From: an uncultured Lachnospiraceae bacterium
Lineage (GTDB): Bacteria; Bacillota; Clostridia; Lachnospirales; Lachnospiraceae
Assembly: GCA_910579735.1 (NCBI GenBank)
Contig: CAJTUZ010000001.1
Span: forward strand, 124,001-188,000
Direction of reading: 5' to 3'
DNA length: 64,000 nucleotides
The position numbers and the translations under genes were made by a program. The notes beneath the pieces were generated by a model. That model searched no databases. It saw nothing but the letters and a program-made list of their open reading frames with translations, and was not told the origin of the DNA. Below, one piece after another: positions 51,559-61,332 of this stretch (position 1 is its first letter; each line of letters opens with the position of its first letter).

Positions 51559-52158
51559 ATGGAGCTAAACAGACAGAGCGCAGAACTGGCGCTGAAAGAA
51601 GCGTCGGAATCCAACCCGGGGGCATGGATAGACCATTCCCGATACGTAGCCGAAGCCTGTAGAAATATTGCGTATCACTGTACAAAGTTATCTGCTGAGC
51701 AGGCTTATCTTTTCGGACTGATACACGACATCGGGCGTTATGCCGGGGTGAGTTCGGAAAAGCATCTGATAGACGGTTATCGTTACTGTATGGAGCGCGG
51801 CTGGGAAAAAGCAGCGCAGATCTGTATATCCCATGCGTTTATGATACAGGATATTGAGACTTCTATCGGTAAGTTTGATGTCAGTAAAGAGGATTATCTG
51901 TTTATGAAAGAGTTTGTCGCAACGGCTGTCTATGATGACTATGACCGTCTGGTGCAGCTATGTGACGCCCTGGCTATGCCTACGGGTTTCTGTCTTTTGG
52001 AAAAGAGATTTGTAGATGTGACAATACGCTATGGTTTTCACCCGGCAACAATAAAAAGATGGGAAAAAATTCTGGAGCTGAAAGCGTTGTTTGAAGAAAA
52101 GATCGGATGTTCAGTTTATACTTTGCTTCCGGGCGTTGTGGAAAACAGTTTTCGTTAG
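51559..52158 (+). CDS. HD-domain hydrolase-like protein
   Basis: 199 residues, soluble. HD motif: DHSRYVAEACRNIA (first His), FGLIHDIGRYAG (His-Asp), then ISHAFM and DALAMPTG (last Asp). HD proteins are metal-dependent phosphohydrolases; no nucleotide specificity can be read. GGAAAGGAG is 8 bp before ATG 51559. Confidence 0.75.
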   Translation: MELNRQSAELALKEASESNPGAWIDHSRYVAEACRNIAYHCTKLSAEQAYLFGLIHDIGRYAGVSSEKHLIDGYRYCMERGWEKAAQICISHAFMIQDIETSIGKFDVSKEDYLFMKEFVATAVYDDYDRLVQLCDALAMPTGFCLLEKRFVDVTIRYGFHPATIKRWEKILELKALFEEKIGCSVYTLLPGVVENSFR

Positions 52159-52347
52159 AATGGCTGTCAGGTATTGCGAAGAAAGATATTTCTTTTGTTT
52201 CCCGCAAGATTAACAATTTGTAACAAATTCGTAAAATTTATTTGCGCTCTTTCCCATGAAATGATAATATATAAATAGTATGCGCATTTGCATCATATTA
52301 AAAAAACGGTAAATCACAGAATTGTCAGCATGAGAGCGTGAACGGAT

Positions 52348-53685
52348 ATGGATCTATTCGAATATATGAGAAATACAAATATGGAAAAAGAGTCGCCGTT
52401 AGCCGCAAGAATAAGGCCCATGACGCTTGATGAAGTTGTGGGGCAGCAGCATATTGTCGGGAAGGATAAACTGCTTTACCGCGCGATCCAGGCGGATAAA
52501 CTCAGTTCCATTATCTTTTACGGCCCGCCGGGAACCGGCAAAACGACGCTTGCGAGGGTTATAGCCAATACGACCAGCGCGGAATTTACGCAGATCAACG
52601 CGACCGTTGCAGGCAAAAAGGATATGGAAGCCGTGATAGGGCAGGCGAAGAACGCAGGCGGCATGTACGGCAGAAAAACGATCCTGTTTATCGATGAGAT
52701 CCATCGCTTTAATAAAGGACAGCAGGATTATCTGCTGCCGTTTGTCGAGGACGGTACGATCATTTTGATCGGCGCGACCACGGAAAATCCGTATTTTGAA
52801 GTGAACGGCGCGCTCATATCCCGTTCCGTTATTTTTGAATTGAAACCGTTGTCGCGGGAGGATATCAGAGCGCTGATTGAACGGGCCGTTTATGATAAAG
52901 AAAAGGGTATGGGCGCCTATGATGCGCTGATCGATGAAGAGGCCGCAGAATTTCTTGCGGAACTCTCCGGCGGAGATGCCAGGCATGCTTTGAACGCGGT
53001 GGAGCTCGGTGTTATGACAACGCCGAGAAGCGAGGACGGGAAGATCCATATTACGCTGTCCGTAGCGGAAGAGTGTATTCAGAAGAGAGTGATCCGCTAC
53101 GATAAAAGCGGAGACAGCCATTATGATACGATATCGGCGTTTATCAAAAGCATGAGAGGGTCCGACCCGGATGCGGCGGTCTATTATCTTGGCAGAATGC
53201 TGTACGCAGGCGAGAGCGTAACGTTTATTGCCAGAAGGATCATGATATGTGCCGCGGAGGATGTCGGAAATGCAGATCCTAACGCATTGACGGTGGCGGT
53301 CAGCGCCTCTATGGCCGTAGAACGGGTAGGAATGCCGGAAGCACAGATCATTTTGTCACAGGCAGCGGCTTATGTAGCCTGTGCGCCGAAGAGCAACGCC
53401 AGCAGCCGGGCTATTTTCGAAGTTATGGAGACGGTACAGCAGACCGGTAATCTGCCGATTCCCGCACACCTGCAGGATGCGCATTATAAAGGCGCCGCAA
53501 GGCTCGGACACGGCATCGGCTATCTATATGCGCATGATTATCCGAACCATTATGTAAAACAGCAATATCTGCCTTATGAATTGTCCGGCAAAGAATTTTA
53601 TCATCCTTCCGGAAACGGTTACGAGGTGAAGATCAAAGAGCATATGAAACGTATAAAGGAAGAAGCATCTAATGAATCAAAATAA
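52348..53685 (+). CDS. rarA: Replication-associated recombination ATPase RarA (MgsA)
   Basis: 445 residues. Clamp-loader-type AAA ATPase: Walker A GPPGTGKTT, Walker B FIDEIHRFN, sensor GATTENP, then the C-terminal tetramerization domain with DPDAAVYYLGRML and the conserved end PNHYVKQQYLP. RarA acts at stalled replication forks. The RBS before ATG 52348 is weak (GAGAGCGTGAACGG); an in-frame ATG at 52381 is an alternative. Its end overlaps the DUF5722 gene by 14 bp. Confidence 0.93.
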   Translation: MDLFEYMRNTNMEKESPLAARIRPMTLDEVVGQQHIVGKDKLLYRAIQADKLSSIIFYGPPGTGKTTLARVIANTTSAEFTQINATVAGKKDMEAVIGQAKNAGGMYGRKTILFIDEIHRFNKGQQDYLLPFVEDGTIILIGATTENPYFEVNGALISRSVIFELKPLSREDIRALIERAVYDKEKGMGAYDALIDEEAAEFLAELSGGDARHALNAVELGVMTTPRSEDGKIHITLSVAEECIQKRVIRYDKSGDSHYDTISAFIKSMRGSDPDAAVYYLGRMLYAGESVTFIARRIMICAAEDVGNADPNALTVAVSASMAVERVGMPEAQIILSQAAAYVACAPKSNASSRAIFEVMETVQQTGNLPIPAHLQDAHYKGAARLGHGIGYLYAHDYPNHYVKQQYLPYELSGKEFYHPSGNGYEVKIKEHMKRIKEEASNESK

Positions 53686-55849
53686 ACAAATGGACGATCA
53701 GAAGAAAAAGCGGCGGAAGAAAACGATCGATAAAGACAAAGTCAAAGAGAATAAGCAGAAAATCAAAGCCAAAAAGCGCCGGGATAAGGAAAAAAGAGCG
53801 CTGTTAAAAAAGCAGATAAAAGAGCAGAAGGCGAAGATGAAGCTGGATGCCAAAAAGGGCAGGGTTTTAGAAGAAGAGATCAAGGTAGAAGAGTCTGTTC
53901 TGGTCAATGACGATGGAGCCGTAGAGCGTACGATCAAGGTGGAAGAAACCCTGACCATTGAAGAAAAACCCGAAGAAAAAAAGCAGGAAGAGAAGAAAAA
54001 GAAACGGCTCTGGATTTCCGTTTCGGCCGGTACGGCGGCGGTTGTACTGGTCGTGTCCGCGGTGCTGATTGTCAGGTTCCGCATGCAGGCGCTCAGACTT
54101 GAGCAGGAAAATGCGGCAATTGAAGCTATGGTACATATGGAAGCTGTCGAGCTTGCCGAATACAGCCAGTCGCAGCACAAGAAAGACCGGATGAAGGACA
54201 AGTTAAAGGAAGATGCCGGCAAGGATGCGGCCAGAGCGCTGGCGGATGCGGCACGTTTCATGATAGACGGCGTGCATAACAGGCCGCCGGAAATAGAGCT
54301 GACGGAAAGCAATGCGGCGGATTTTGCCACGATCGAGAGCTGCGTCATCAATAACGAGACGGGGAAGATCGATGTGACGATCTCTGCGCCCGGACTTGCG
54401 GTCAGTGATGATGGCTACTATTATCTTTTTGAAGAGAAAACATTTGAAACGGAGCTTGTCGGCGACGATTATATTATTGAAGAACAAAAAGATGTTGATT
54501 TGACCTTTTCGGTCAATCTTAATTATAATACGGTCAGCTCCAGACTTTTTTCCAAATTTGTCGTTGCGGTACGAAAAGATGGGCAATTTATGGCGATCAG
54601 CCAGCCGAAATACATTACAAACCCGGAAGCGATCGCCAAATATAATCCGTCTTTTATTGCAACGTCTTCCAAAAAAGGACTGTTAGTAGATCCTGAGAAG
54701 CTGGCAGGAAATGAGCTGGACGATCTCGGCGTCAAGCATGCCGCTTATAACATTCCGCTCAGCCGTATCCTCGGCGAAACGAGCAATGCTTATTATCCGA
54801 CGGTTTATTATACGTATAACGGACGGACGTATGCTTTTAACGGACAGATTGTAGCGGAATATGACTATATTTTCTCCACGTTGTCTGCGAAAGGTATTAC
54901 GACGACGGCGATCATTCTGAATGATATTTCTTACGGACATATGGAATTGATTCATCCGTTGGCGCGTTCCGGCGGCAGTGCGCCGTATTATGCGTTTAAT
55001 GCGGCGGATGCGGATGGTACGACGTATCTGGAGGCGGTCGCGTCTTTCCTGGCGAGCCGTTATTCCGGCGGGGGGCACGGCACGGTCATGAACTGGGTCA
55101 TCGGAAACGAGATCAATGCCAGAAACGAGTGGAATTATATTCAATATATGGATACGGAGAACTATGTGGAAGAGTATGCGAAAGCATTCCGCATTTTCTA
55201 TACGGCGATCAAGAGCATCAACGGCAATGCCAGAATTTATATTTCTTTGGACCAGCAGTGGGGCAAGAGCCTTTATTCGAGCAACGGCTACGGTTCCAAG
55301 GAGATTCTGGACGAGTTTAACAGAAATATCAAAAACGGCGGCAATATTGATTGGGATGTGGCGCAGCATCCTTACAACTATCCGCTTACGAGCGCAAAAG
55401 CATGGAGTACGTCGGGCAAAGCCGGTTCCTACGTTATTGATTCCGAGACGACGCCGGTCATTTCCATTAGAAATATCCATGTACTGACCGATTATCTGCA
55501 AAAAGAGGAATTACTGACGGATTCGGGTGAAGTGCGCCATGTGATCTTAAGCGAAATGGGATATACGTCTTCCCAGGGGCAGGATCTGCAGGCAGCTTCT
55601 TTCGTATACGCCTACAAAGTCATAGAAGCGAACCAGTATATTGACAGTATGCTTTTCTCCAGACAGACAGACGCCTCTGATGAGATCGCGCAGGGACTTG
55701 CGCTTGGCATCAACACATTGGGCGGCGGCCGGAAATCGATCTATAATGCTTTTAAATATGTGGATACCCCCGAATCGGCGGCCTATACGGATTTTGCCCT
55801 GCAGGTTATCGGTGTTTCGGGATGGAATGAGATCATCAGAAAGCATTGA
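53672..55849 (+). CDS. DUF5722 glycosidase-like membrane-anchored protein
   Basis: 725 residues. The first 110 residues are extremely Lys/Arg/Glu-rich and coiled-coil, then a membrane helix near 111-133, so the N-terminus is cytoplasmic and the rest outside. A small beta domain (about 200-310) leads to a TIM-barrel-like region with NDISYGHMELIHP, MNWVIGNEINARNEWNY (Asn-Glu typical of glycoside hydrolase clan A acid/base) and HVILSEMGYTS (candidate nucleophile Glu). This matches DUF5722. It is likely an extracellular glycan-active enzyme; substrate unknown. The long basic N-terminus is unusual. It overlaps rarA. Confidence 0.8.
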   Translation: MNQNKQMDDQKKKRRKKTIDKDKVKENKQKIKAKKRRDKEKRALLKKQIKEQKAKMKLDAKKGRVLEEEIKVEESVLVNDDGAVERTIKVEETLTIEEKPEEKKQEEKKKKRLWISVSAGTAAVVLVVSAVLIVRFRMQALRLEQENAAIEAMVHMEAVELAEYSQSQHKKDRMKDKLKEDAGKDAARALADAARFMIDGVHNRPPEIELTESNAADFATIESCVINNETGKIDVTISAPGLAVSDDGYYYLFEEKTFETELVGDDYIIEEQKDVDLTFSVNLNYNTVSSRLFSKFVVAVRKDGQFMAISQPKYITNPEAIAKYNPSFIATSSKKGLLVDPEKLAGNELDDLGVKHAAYNIPLSRILGETSNAYYPTVYYTYNGRTYAFNGQIVAEYDYIFSTLSAKGITTTAIILNDISYGHMELIHPLARSGGSAPYYAFNAADADGTTYLEAVASFLASRYSGGGHGTVMNWVIGNEINARNEWNYIQYMDTENYVEEYAKAFRIFYTAIKSINGNARIYISLDQQWGKSLYSSNGYGSKEILDEFNRNIKNGGNIDWDVAQHPYNYPLTSAKAWSTSGKAGSYVIDSETTPVISIRNIHVLTDYLQKEELLTDSGEVRHVILSEMGYTSSQGQDLQAASFVYAYKVIEANQYIDSMLFSRQTDASDEIAQGLALGINTLGGGRKSIYNAFKYVDTPESAAYTDFALQVIGVSGWNEIIRKH

Positions 55850-55859
55850 CATATGAAAA

Positions 55860-55894
55860 GGACCATCCGCCTGTTATCTGCAAAGCGATGGTCC
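55860..55894 (-). terminator. Terminator between convergent genes
   Basis: GGACCATC (55860-55867) and GATGGTCC (55887-55894) form a perfect 8-bp stem. On the minus strand a TTTT tract follows, so it serves mainly the DUF4364 gene. Confidence 0.7.
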
Positions 55895-55914
55895 AAAAGA
55901 ATTGACTGGAATGA

Positions 55915-56460
55915 TCAAAATAATTGTTCAATCAAGTGCTGGTACACGGCCTGGTTCTTTTTCTGCCAGTTGTCGCATATAGCGGCAGCGGTTTCCTCAT
56001 CGGGAACCGATAATGTGATATCGACCAGACAAACGCCTCTTTCTTTGGCGGATAAATGGGTTTCATACTCTCCGGAAGTCGATTTGTAATAGTCGGAGAG
56101 TATGGACACTTCATTGCGCATGTCCATTTCATTTTCCCTGAAAAAATGATCAATCTTTTCTTTGGTCGAGCTGCTGATGCGGCTCTGGAAATAGTAGAGC
56201 GTTTCCCGTCCTTCTTCCGTAATGGCAAGATGCGTGCGGTTGCGGACGGATTTGGCAGAAAGCATCTGGGAGTCCAGAAGCTGTGCAAAGACTTTCTGCA
56301 GCGTAAAAAAGTCCATATAACCCTGCTCTAAAATAAAATCGGCCACTTGTGCCTTGGTGATCGGAAAATCGGCACGGTTTAACATATACAGGATGATCAG
56401 TTTATAAAAAGTAAGAGAATCTTGTGATAAAGAATCTTGTGTTAACGGGTCGTGTGCCAT
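55915..56460 (-). CDS. DUF4364 winged-helix protein
   Basis: 181 residues. The N-terminal part (LIILYMLNRADFPITKAQVADFILEQGY, TLQKVFAQLLDSQML) is a winged-helix fold of the PadR-like DUF4364 type; the rest is beta-rich. Probably a DNA-binding regulator of unknown target. It may be the last gene of the malic enzyme operon. Confidence 0.8.
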   Translation of the reverse strand: MAHDPLTQDSLSQDSLTFYKLIILYMLNRADFPITKAQVADFILEQGYMDFFTLQKVFAQLLDSQMLSAKSVRNRTHLAITEEGRETLYYFQSRISSSTKEKIDHFFRENEMDMRNEVSILSDYYKSTSGEYETHLSAKERGVCLVDITLSVPDEETAAAICDNWQKKNQAVYQHLIEQLF

Positions 56461-56541
56461 GGTGATCGCTGTCCCTTTCTCTGCCGGCTTTTTTCTGGCC
56501 TGCTTTCGTTTTGTGATGCCGGAGCGTTTTGTGCGATATGC

Positions 56542-57495
56542 TCAGTTCTTTATATAGAGCCGTCCCTGAAATGTTTCCCGGACTTTCATTTCGTGGTGCA
56601 GGGAATTAAAAACATCTTTTTTATGCAGACTCCATAAAGGCGCCAGCAGCAGTTTGCGCGGGCCGTCTCCGGTCAGTCTGTGTATGATGATTTCCGGTGA
56701 TAATCTTTCTAAAGCGTGGATCAAAATATCGATATACTCTTCTTTGCGCAGAACGCAAACGCGGCCTTCCTGATAGAGAGCCGCCAGATCGGTGCCTTTT
56801 AATACATGAAGGAGCTGCAGTTTGATTCCCCATATCTGTGACTGATTCATATAGTCAATCGTTTGCAGGATATCGGTTTCCGTTTCCTGCGGGAGGCCGA
56901 TGATCGTATGGACGATAACGGGAATCTGAATGGCGCGCAAGGAGCCGACAGCCGTGTCAAAACAGGACAGATCATAACCGCGTCTGATAAAACGGGCGGT
57001 CTTTTCATGAATGGTCTGCAGCCCCAATTCTATCCAGACAAACTTGTCGGGAAAATTCTCCTTTATATCGACCAGTAAAGTCAATAATTCTTCCGAAATA
57101 CAATCCGGTCTGGTAGCAATGGAAATACCGCAGACATTGTCTGACGCAAGCGCCTTCTCATAAACAGCGCGCAGATAGGAGAGCGGCCCGTACGTGTTGG
57201 AATAGGCCTGAAAATAGGCAATATAACGGCTGCCGGTCTGTTTGTCGCGTAAAAGCTCTTTTCCTTTGACAATCTGCGCATCAATAGAAAAGGTATCGCT
57301 GTGATTTAGGGCAAAATCGCCGCTGCCGCCTGCGCTGCAGAAGATACAGCCGCGGGTATCAAGCGTTCCGTCTCTGTTCGGGCAGGTCAGGCCGGCATTC
57401 AGGGCGATTTTATATAATTTTTCTCCGTAGGTGTTTTTACAATAGGCATCCAGAGAATAGTACGGTTTTCCATGCCAGTCGCTATGTCCGTGCAT
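56542..57495 (-). CDS. TIGR01212-family radical SAM protein (YtqA-like)
   Basis: 317 residues. The start HGKPYYSLDAYCKNTYGEKLYKI is the family hallmark; the cluster ligands lie in CPNRDGTLDTRGCIFC (C-x11-C-x2-C in the visible spacing). The rest is an Elp3-like radical SAM barrel. The B. subtilis homologue YtqA has been connected with mnm5s2U tRNA modification; I recall this but cannot check it here. It lies 8 bp after the malic enzyme stop on the minus strand. Confidence 0.85.
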   Translation of the reverse strand: MHGHSDWHGKPYYSLDAYCKNTYGEKLYKIALNAGLTCPNRDGTLDTRGCIFCSAGGSGDFALNHSDTFSIDAQIVKGKELLRDKQTGSRYIAYFQAYSNTYGPLSYLRAVYEKALASDNVCGISIATRPDCISEELLTLLVDIKENFPDKFVWIELGLQTIHEKTARFIRRGYDLSCFDTAVGSLRAIQIPVIVHTIIGLPQETETDILQTIDYMNQSQIWGIKLQLLHVLKGTDLAALYQEGRVCVLRKEEYIDILIHALERLSPEIIIHRLTGDGPRKLLLAPLWSLHKKDVFNSLHHEMKVRETFQGRLYIKN

Positions 57496-57503
57496 CGGAT
57501 GCG

Positions 57504-58658
57504 TTATGCGTGGATATGTGCCTTTACGGCCTGAGCGACCGTTTCCGCTACCCTGGGATCGAATGCTTCCGGCATAACATGATCTTCGTTTAATTCCTCT
57601 TCCGGTACGAGTCCCGCAATGGCAAGCGCTGCCGCTAACTTCATTTCTTCCGTGATCTGTTTGGCCCGTCCTTCGAGCGCGCCTTTGAAGATACCGGGGA
57701 AAGCCACGACATTGTTGATCTGGTTCGGGAAATCGGAACGGCCTGTGCCGACTACGCGTGCGCCTGCGGCTTTGGCAGTATCCGGCATGATTTCCGGTAC
57801 CGGATTGGACATTGCGAAAATGATGGCGTCTTTGTTCATGGAAGAAACCATTTCGGGCGTTACGACATTCGGTGCGGAAACGCCGATGAAGATGTCGGCA
57901 TTTTTCATGGCATCGGCAAGCGTACCGGTTTCATTGTCCAGATTGGTCAGTTCGGTCATCTGCTGTTTTACTTTATTTAAGTCGTTTCTGGATTTGCTGA
58001 CGATACCTGTGCTGTCACACAGGATCACATTTTTAAATCCGTAGCTTAATAACAGTTTGGCAATGGCAATGCCGGCGCTTCCTGCACCGTTTACGACAAC
58101 TTTGCAGTCTTCTTTCTGTTTGCCCACAACTTTTAAGGCATTGATCGTGCCGGAGAGCACCACGATGGCGGTACCGTGCTGGTCGTCATGGAAGACCGGA
58201 ATATCCAGGGTCGCTTTTAAACGTTCTTCTATTTCAAAACAGCGGGGAGCGCTGATATCCTCCAGATTGATACCGCCAAATCCGGGTGCGAGATAGGTTA
58301 CCGCTTTGATGATCTCTTCCGTATCCTGTGTATCCAGACAGATCGGCACTGCATTAACGCCGCCGAATTCCTTGAATAATACCGCTTTTCCTTCCATAAC
58401 GGGCATCGCCGCATGCGGGCCGATGTTGCCGAGTCCGAGAACCGCGCTGCCATCGGAGACAACAGCGATCGTATTGGCCTTCCATGTATAAGTATAGGCA
58501 GCGTCCGTATCTTCTGCGATCACTTTACACGGTTCCGCTACGCCCGGTGTATAAGCAAGCGCCAGATCTTCCCTTGTCTTTACAGGGGTTTTGGAAACCG
58601 TTTCCAGTTTGCCGTTCCATTCTTCATGCAGTTTGAGTGCTTTTTCGTTTGTCGTCAT
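57504..58658 (-). CDS. NAD(P)-dependent malic enzyme
   Basis: 384 residues. Catalytic Tyr in LAYTPGVAEPC, Lys in GKAVLFKEFGG, metal ligands Glu-Asp in INLEDISAPRCFEIE and D-D in VFHDDQHGTAIV, and the dinucleotide site VVNGAGSAGIAIAKL are intact. It converts malate to pyruvate and CO2 with reduction of NAD(P). The length fits the short bacterial (non-PTA-fused) type. GAGG favours ATG 58658 over ATG 58664. Confidence 0.93.
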   Translation of the reverse strand: MTTNEKALKLHEEWNGKLETVSKTPVKTREDLALAYTPGVAEPCKVIAEDTDAAYTYTWKANTIAVVSDGSAVLGLGNIGPHAAMPVMEGKAVLFKEFGGVNAVPICLDTQDTEEIIKAVTYLAPGFGGINLEDISAPRCFEIEERLKATLDIPVFHDDQHGTAIVVLSGTINALKVVGKQKEDCKVVVNGAGSAGIAIAKLLLSYGFKNVILCDSTGIVSKSRNDLNKVKQQMTELTNLDNETGTLADAMKNADIFIGVSAPNVVTPEMVSSMNKDAIIFAMSNPVPEIMPDTAKAAGARVVGTGRSDFPNQINNVVAFPGIFKGALEGRAKQITEEMKLAAALAIAGLVPEEELNEDHVMPEAFDPRVAETVAQAVKAHIHA

Positions 58659-59043
58659 CTTCATACCTCATTTCTTTTTATTGTTTATTGCTATCGTTTG
58701 TAAACATCTTTTTAAAAGTAAGATATGTACAGGCAATTGCGGACAGCCTGACATTCTTAATCATATAGTATTTATCTTTTTTCTGCAACAGCCTCTTTCC
58801 AAGTTTTTGCATTCATCGATCTGCCGGAGGAAAAAGTGTAACGTGCCCGGAAAGGATTTTGAGATCATAAAAGAATAATAAATAAATTATAAAAAAAATA
58901 TAAAATTTTCTTTCCATTCCATCATGAATTTGATAAAATAAAATTAATATGTGTCAGTGTACTGCCCCGCGCATATAGACCTGACAGCTCTGTAAGACAT
59001 AAAGAATCATAAACAGTGAGGTGCGGTACAGAAAAGGGGATAT
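58659..59043. other. Divergent intergenic region, no gene seen
   Basis: 385 bp between the divergent malic enzyme and chemoreceptor genes. It contains a very AT-rich tract (about 58860-58950) and a small CAGGC/GCCTG dyad near 58731. I see no well-matched promoter on either strand. AAAAGGGG ahead of the receptor start is the ribosome binding site. Confidence 0.5.
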
Positions 59044-61065
59044 ATGCAGAAAGAAAAAGGATTATTGAAGCAACTGGGAATCGGCAGAAAAGAAGGTGAA
59101 TTTGTCAGTATTGAGAAAAAGATTTCTTCACGGTTTGCACAGACCATATTGATCTGCTGCATCATTCTGGGAGTGGTCACATCTGTTTTAAGCTACATTT
59201 CTTCAATCAGCGCAATTTCGGAAACTATCAACAATACGTCAGATGTAGCGGCGGACTATGTGGCCGCCGCTTTAGAAACATATATTGCGATCGCGTATGA
59301 AACAGGCAGTATAGCCAGACTGGCCGATCCGGAGAGATCGGCGCAGGAAAAGGGCGATATTTTGGCGCAGAAGATCAAAGAATACGGTTTTGATGGCGGT
59401 TATCTTCTTGACAGCAACGGTATCGATGTCATCACCGGAACGGATCTGTCCGACAGAGATTATTTCAAGGAAGCAATGAAGGGCAATACCTTTGTTTCCA
59501 CGCCGGCGTACAGTGAGGTTACGAAATCCGTATCTTATGCGATTTCCGCACCTTTATGGCAGGACGGTATTCCCGGCACGACACCGGTAGGGGCGGTCGT
59601 GTATGTTCCGAACGGGGAATTCCTGAATAATATCATGCGGTCCATTAAAGTCGGAGAGGGCGGCACTGCTTTCATGCTCGATGCCAACGGCATCACGATT
59701 GCGGATGTCGATTCCACGCTTGTCGGCGTGGAAGACAGTATTGCGCTTGGCGATACGAATCCGAGGTTAAAAAAATACAGTGCGATCTGTAAGAAAATGG
59801 TTGCCGGAGAAAACGGAACGGGTACATATTCCTACGGCGGCGCGACCAAAGTCGTGGCATATTCGCCGTTAAAGGACATGAACGGCTGGAGCATCGGCAT
59901 TGCGGCTGTCCGTAATGAATTCCTGGGAATGTTCTATCTGTCGTTAGCGGCTACGGTTATTTTCGTCATCATATTTTTGATATTCGGTATCCGGAGCGGC
60001 GTAAAACTTGGTAAAAATGTCATTAAACCAATAGCGGCGGTAGTTGGACGCCTGGAACTGCTGGCGGCGGGCGATCTTCATTCCGATACGCCGGTGCCGG
60101 AAGAAAATGACGAAACGGCGACGCTGATGTACTGCCTTGCAGAGACCATTCAGGATCTGAAGGTGGTTATATCGGATATCAGTGAACATCTGGCAGAATT
60201 ATCGGCCGGAAACTTCCTGATCAGTGTCGATGGAGAATTTAAAGGTGATTTTGCACAGATCAGCGAATCCTTCAAAGGGATTATCGCATCTTTGAGTGCG
60301 GCAATGAGAGACATAGACGGAAATGCACAGAGCGTACAAAAAGGCGCGATGGACCTGGCAGGCGCTTCACAGGTACTTGCGGAAGGCGCGACCGATCAGG
60401 CGAGCGCGATCGAAGAGCTGACGGCGACGATCACGGATATTTCCGAGAAGATCTATGTGAATGCACAGAATGCGGAGAAAGCAAGAACGATCGTTGCCGG
60501 TATGAACGGACAGATTACCGAGAGCAACGAATATATGAAGAAAAATACGGAAGCAATGGACCGGATCAGGGAAGCTTCCGACAAGATTGCCGAGATTATC
60601 AGCAGTATAGAAGAGATTGCCGATCAGACGACGCTGCTTGCATTGAACGCTTCGATCGAAGCTGCAAGAGCGGGGGAGAACGGAAGAGGATTCGCAGTCG
60701 TTGCCACGCAGGTCGGCGCATTGGCGGATCAGAGTTCGGAAGCGGCCAAAAATACGAAAAATATGATCCAGAATGCGATCACAGCAGTAGAAGAAGGGAT
60801 GCAGCTTGCAAATGCTACGGCGGAATCTTTGCTTGCCGTTGTTGATAACGCACGGATCGTCAATGAATCCATGACAGAGATCGCGGAAGCTTCCGATAAT
60901 CAGGCCGTTGCAGCGGCACAGATCACGGAAGGCATCAATCAGATCGCGGGCGTTGTGGAATCCAATTCCGCAACTTCGCAGGAGAGCGCTGCGGCATCCG
61001 AAGAGCTTTCGAGCCAGGCCGATATGTTAAAGGAACTGGTCGGAAGATTTCAGTATGAAAGTTAA
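59044..61065 (+). CDS. Methyl-accepting chemotaxis protein with double-Cache sensor
   Basis: 673 residues. Helices at about 34-57 and 298-320 flank a dCache_1 sensor of about 240 residues (DGGYLLDSNGIDVITGTDLSDRDYF, then TAFMLDANG and GWSIGIAAVRNEF), then HAMP and the signalling hairpin (EEIADQTTLLALNASIEAARAGENGRGFAVVATQVGALADQSSEAA). dCache receptors often bind amino acids or amines. It signals via CheA/CheW. AAAAGGGG precedes ATG 59044. Confidence 0.9.
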   Translation: MQKEKGLLKQLGIGRKEGEFVSIEKKISSRFAQTILICCIILGVVTSVLSYISSISAISETINNTSDVAADYVAAALETYIAIAYETGSIARLADPERSAQEKGDILAQKIKEYGFDGGYLLDSNGIDVITGTDLSDRDYFKEAMKGNTFVSTPAYSEVTKSVSYAISAPLWQDGIPGTTPVGAVVYVPNGEFLNNIMRSIKVGEGGTAFMLDANGITIADVDSTLVGVEDSIALGDTNPRLKKYSAICKKMVAGENGTGTYSYGGATKVVAYSPLKDMNGWSIGIAAVRNEFLGMFYLSLAATVIFVIIFLIFGIRSGVKLGKNVIKPIAAVVGRLELLAAGDLHSDTPVPEENDETATLMYCLAETIQDLKVVISDISEHLAELSAGNFLISVDGEFKGDFAQISESFKGIIASLSAAMRDIDGNAQSVQKGAMDLAGASQVLAEGATDQASAIEELTATITDISEKIYVNAQNAEKARTIVAGMNGQITESNEYMKKNTEAMDRIREASDKIAEIISSIEEIADQTTLLALNASIEAARAGENGRGFAVVATQVGALADQSSEAAKNTKNMIQNAITAVEEGMQLANATAESLLAVVDNARIVNESMTEIAEASDNQAVAAAQITEGINQIAGVVESNSATSQESAAASEELSSQADMLKELVGRFQYES

Positions 61066-61085
61066 AACCGGTTTGCCCGATTGAA

Positions 61086-61120
61086 AAGGCTGTGCAGAAC
61101 GCACGGCCTTTCATAATTTT
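61086..61120 (+). terminator. Terminator after the second chemoreceptor
   Basis: AAGGCTGTGC (61086-61095) and GCACGGCCTT (61101-61110) form a 10-bp stem with one G-U pair, then TCATAATTTT. Confidence 0.75.
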
Positions 61121-61332
61121 GCAAAATTGGAAAAAAATCTCTTTCTATTTTAAAAATGTTAGTGTATAATGAATGACAGAGCAAAATGTTTATGGCATTT
61201 CAGTATACATATCAAGCATTAGAAATCCCTTAACCAAAGAGTGAAAGAAAATAGTATTGTATTGTCGGCAGAGACATTTTTATATAGTCAGGTGTTTTTC
61301 TGATATTATTTGCAAAAGTACAGGAGGAATGT

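Noticed and set aside
51380..51568. 62-codon ORF spanning repeat copy C
   Set aside because: It reads through the palindromic repeat, has no ribosome binding site and ends within the next gene.
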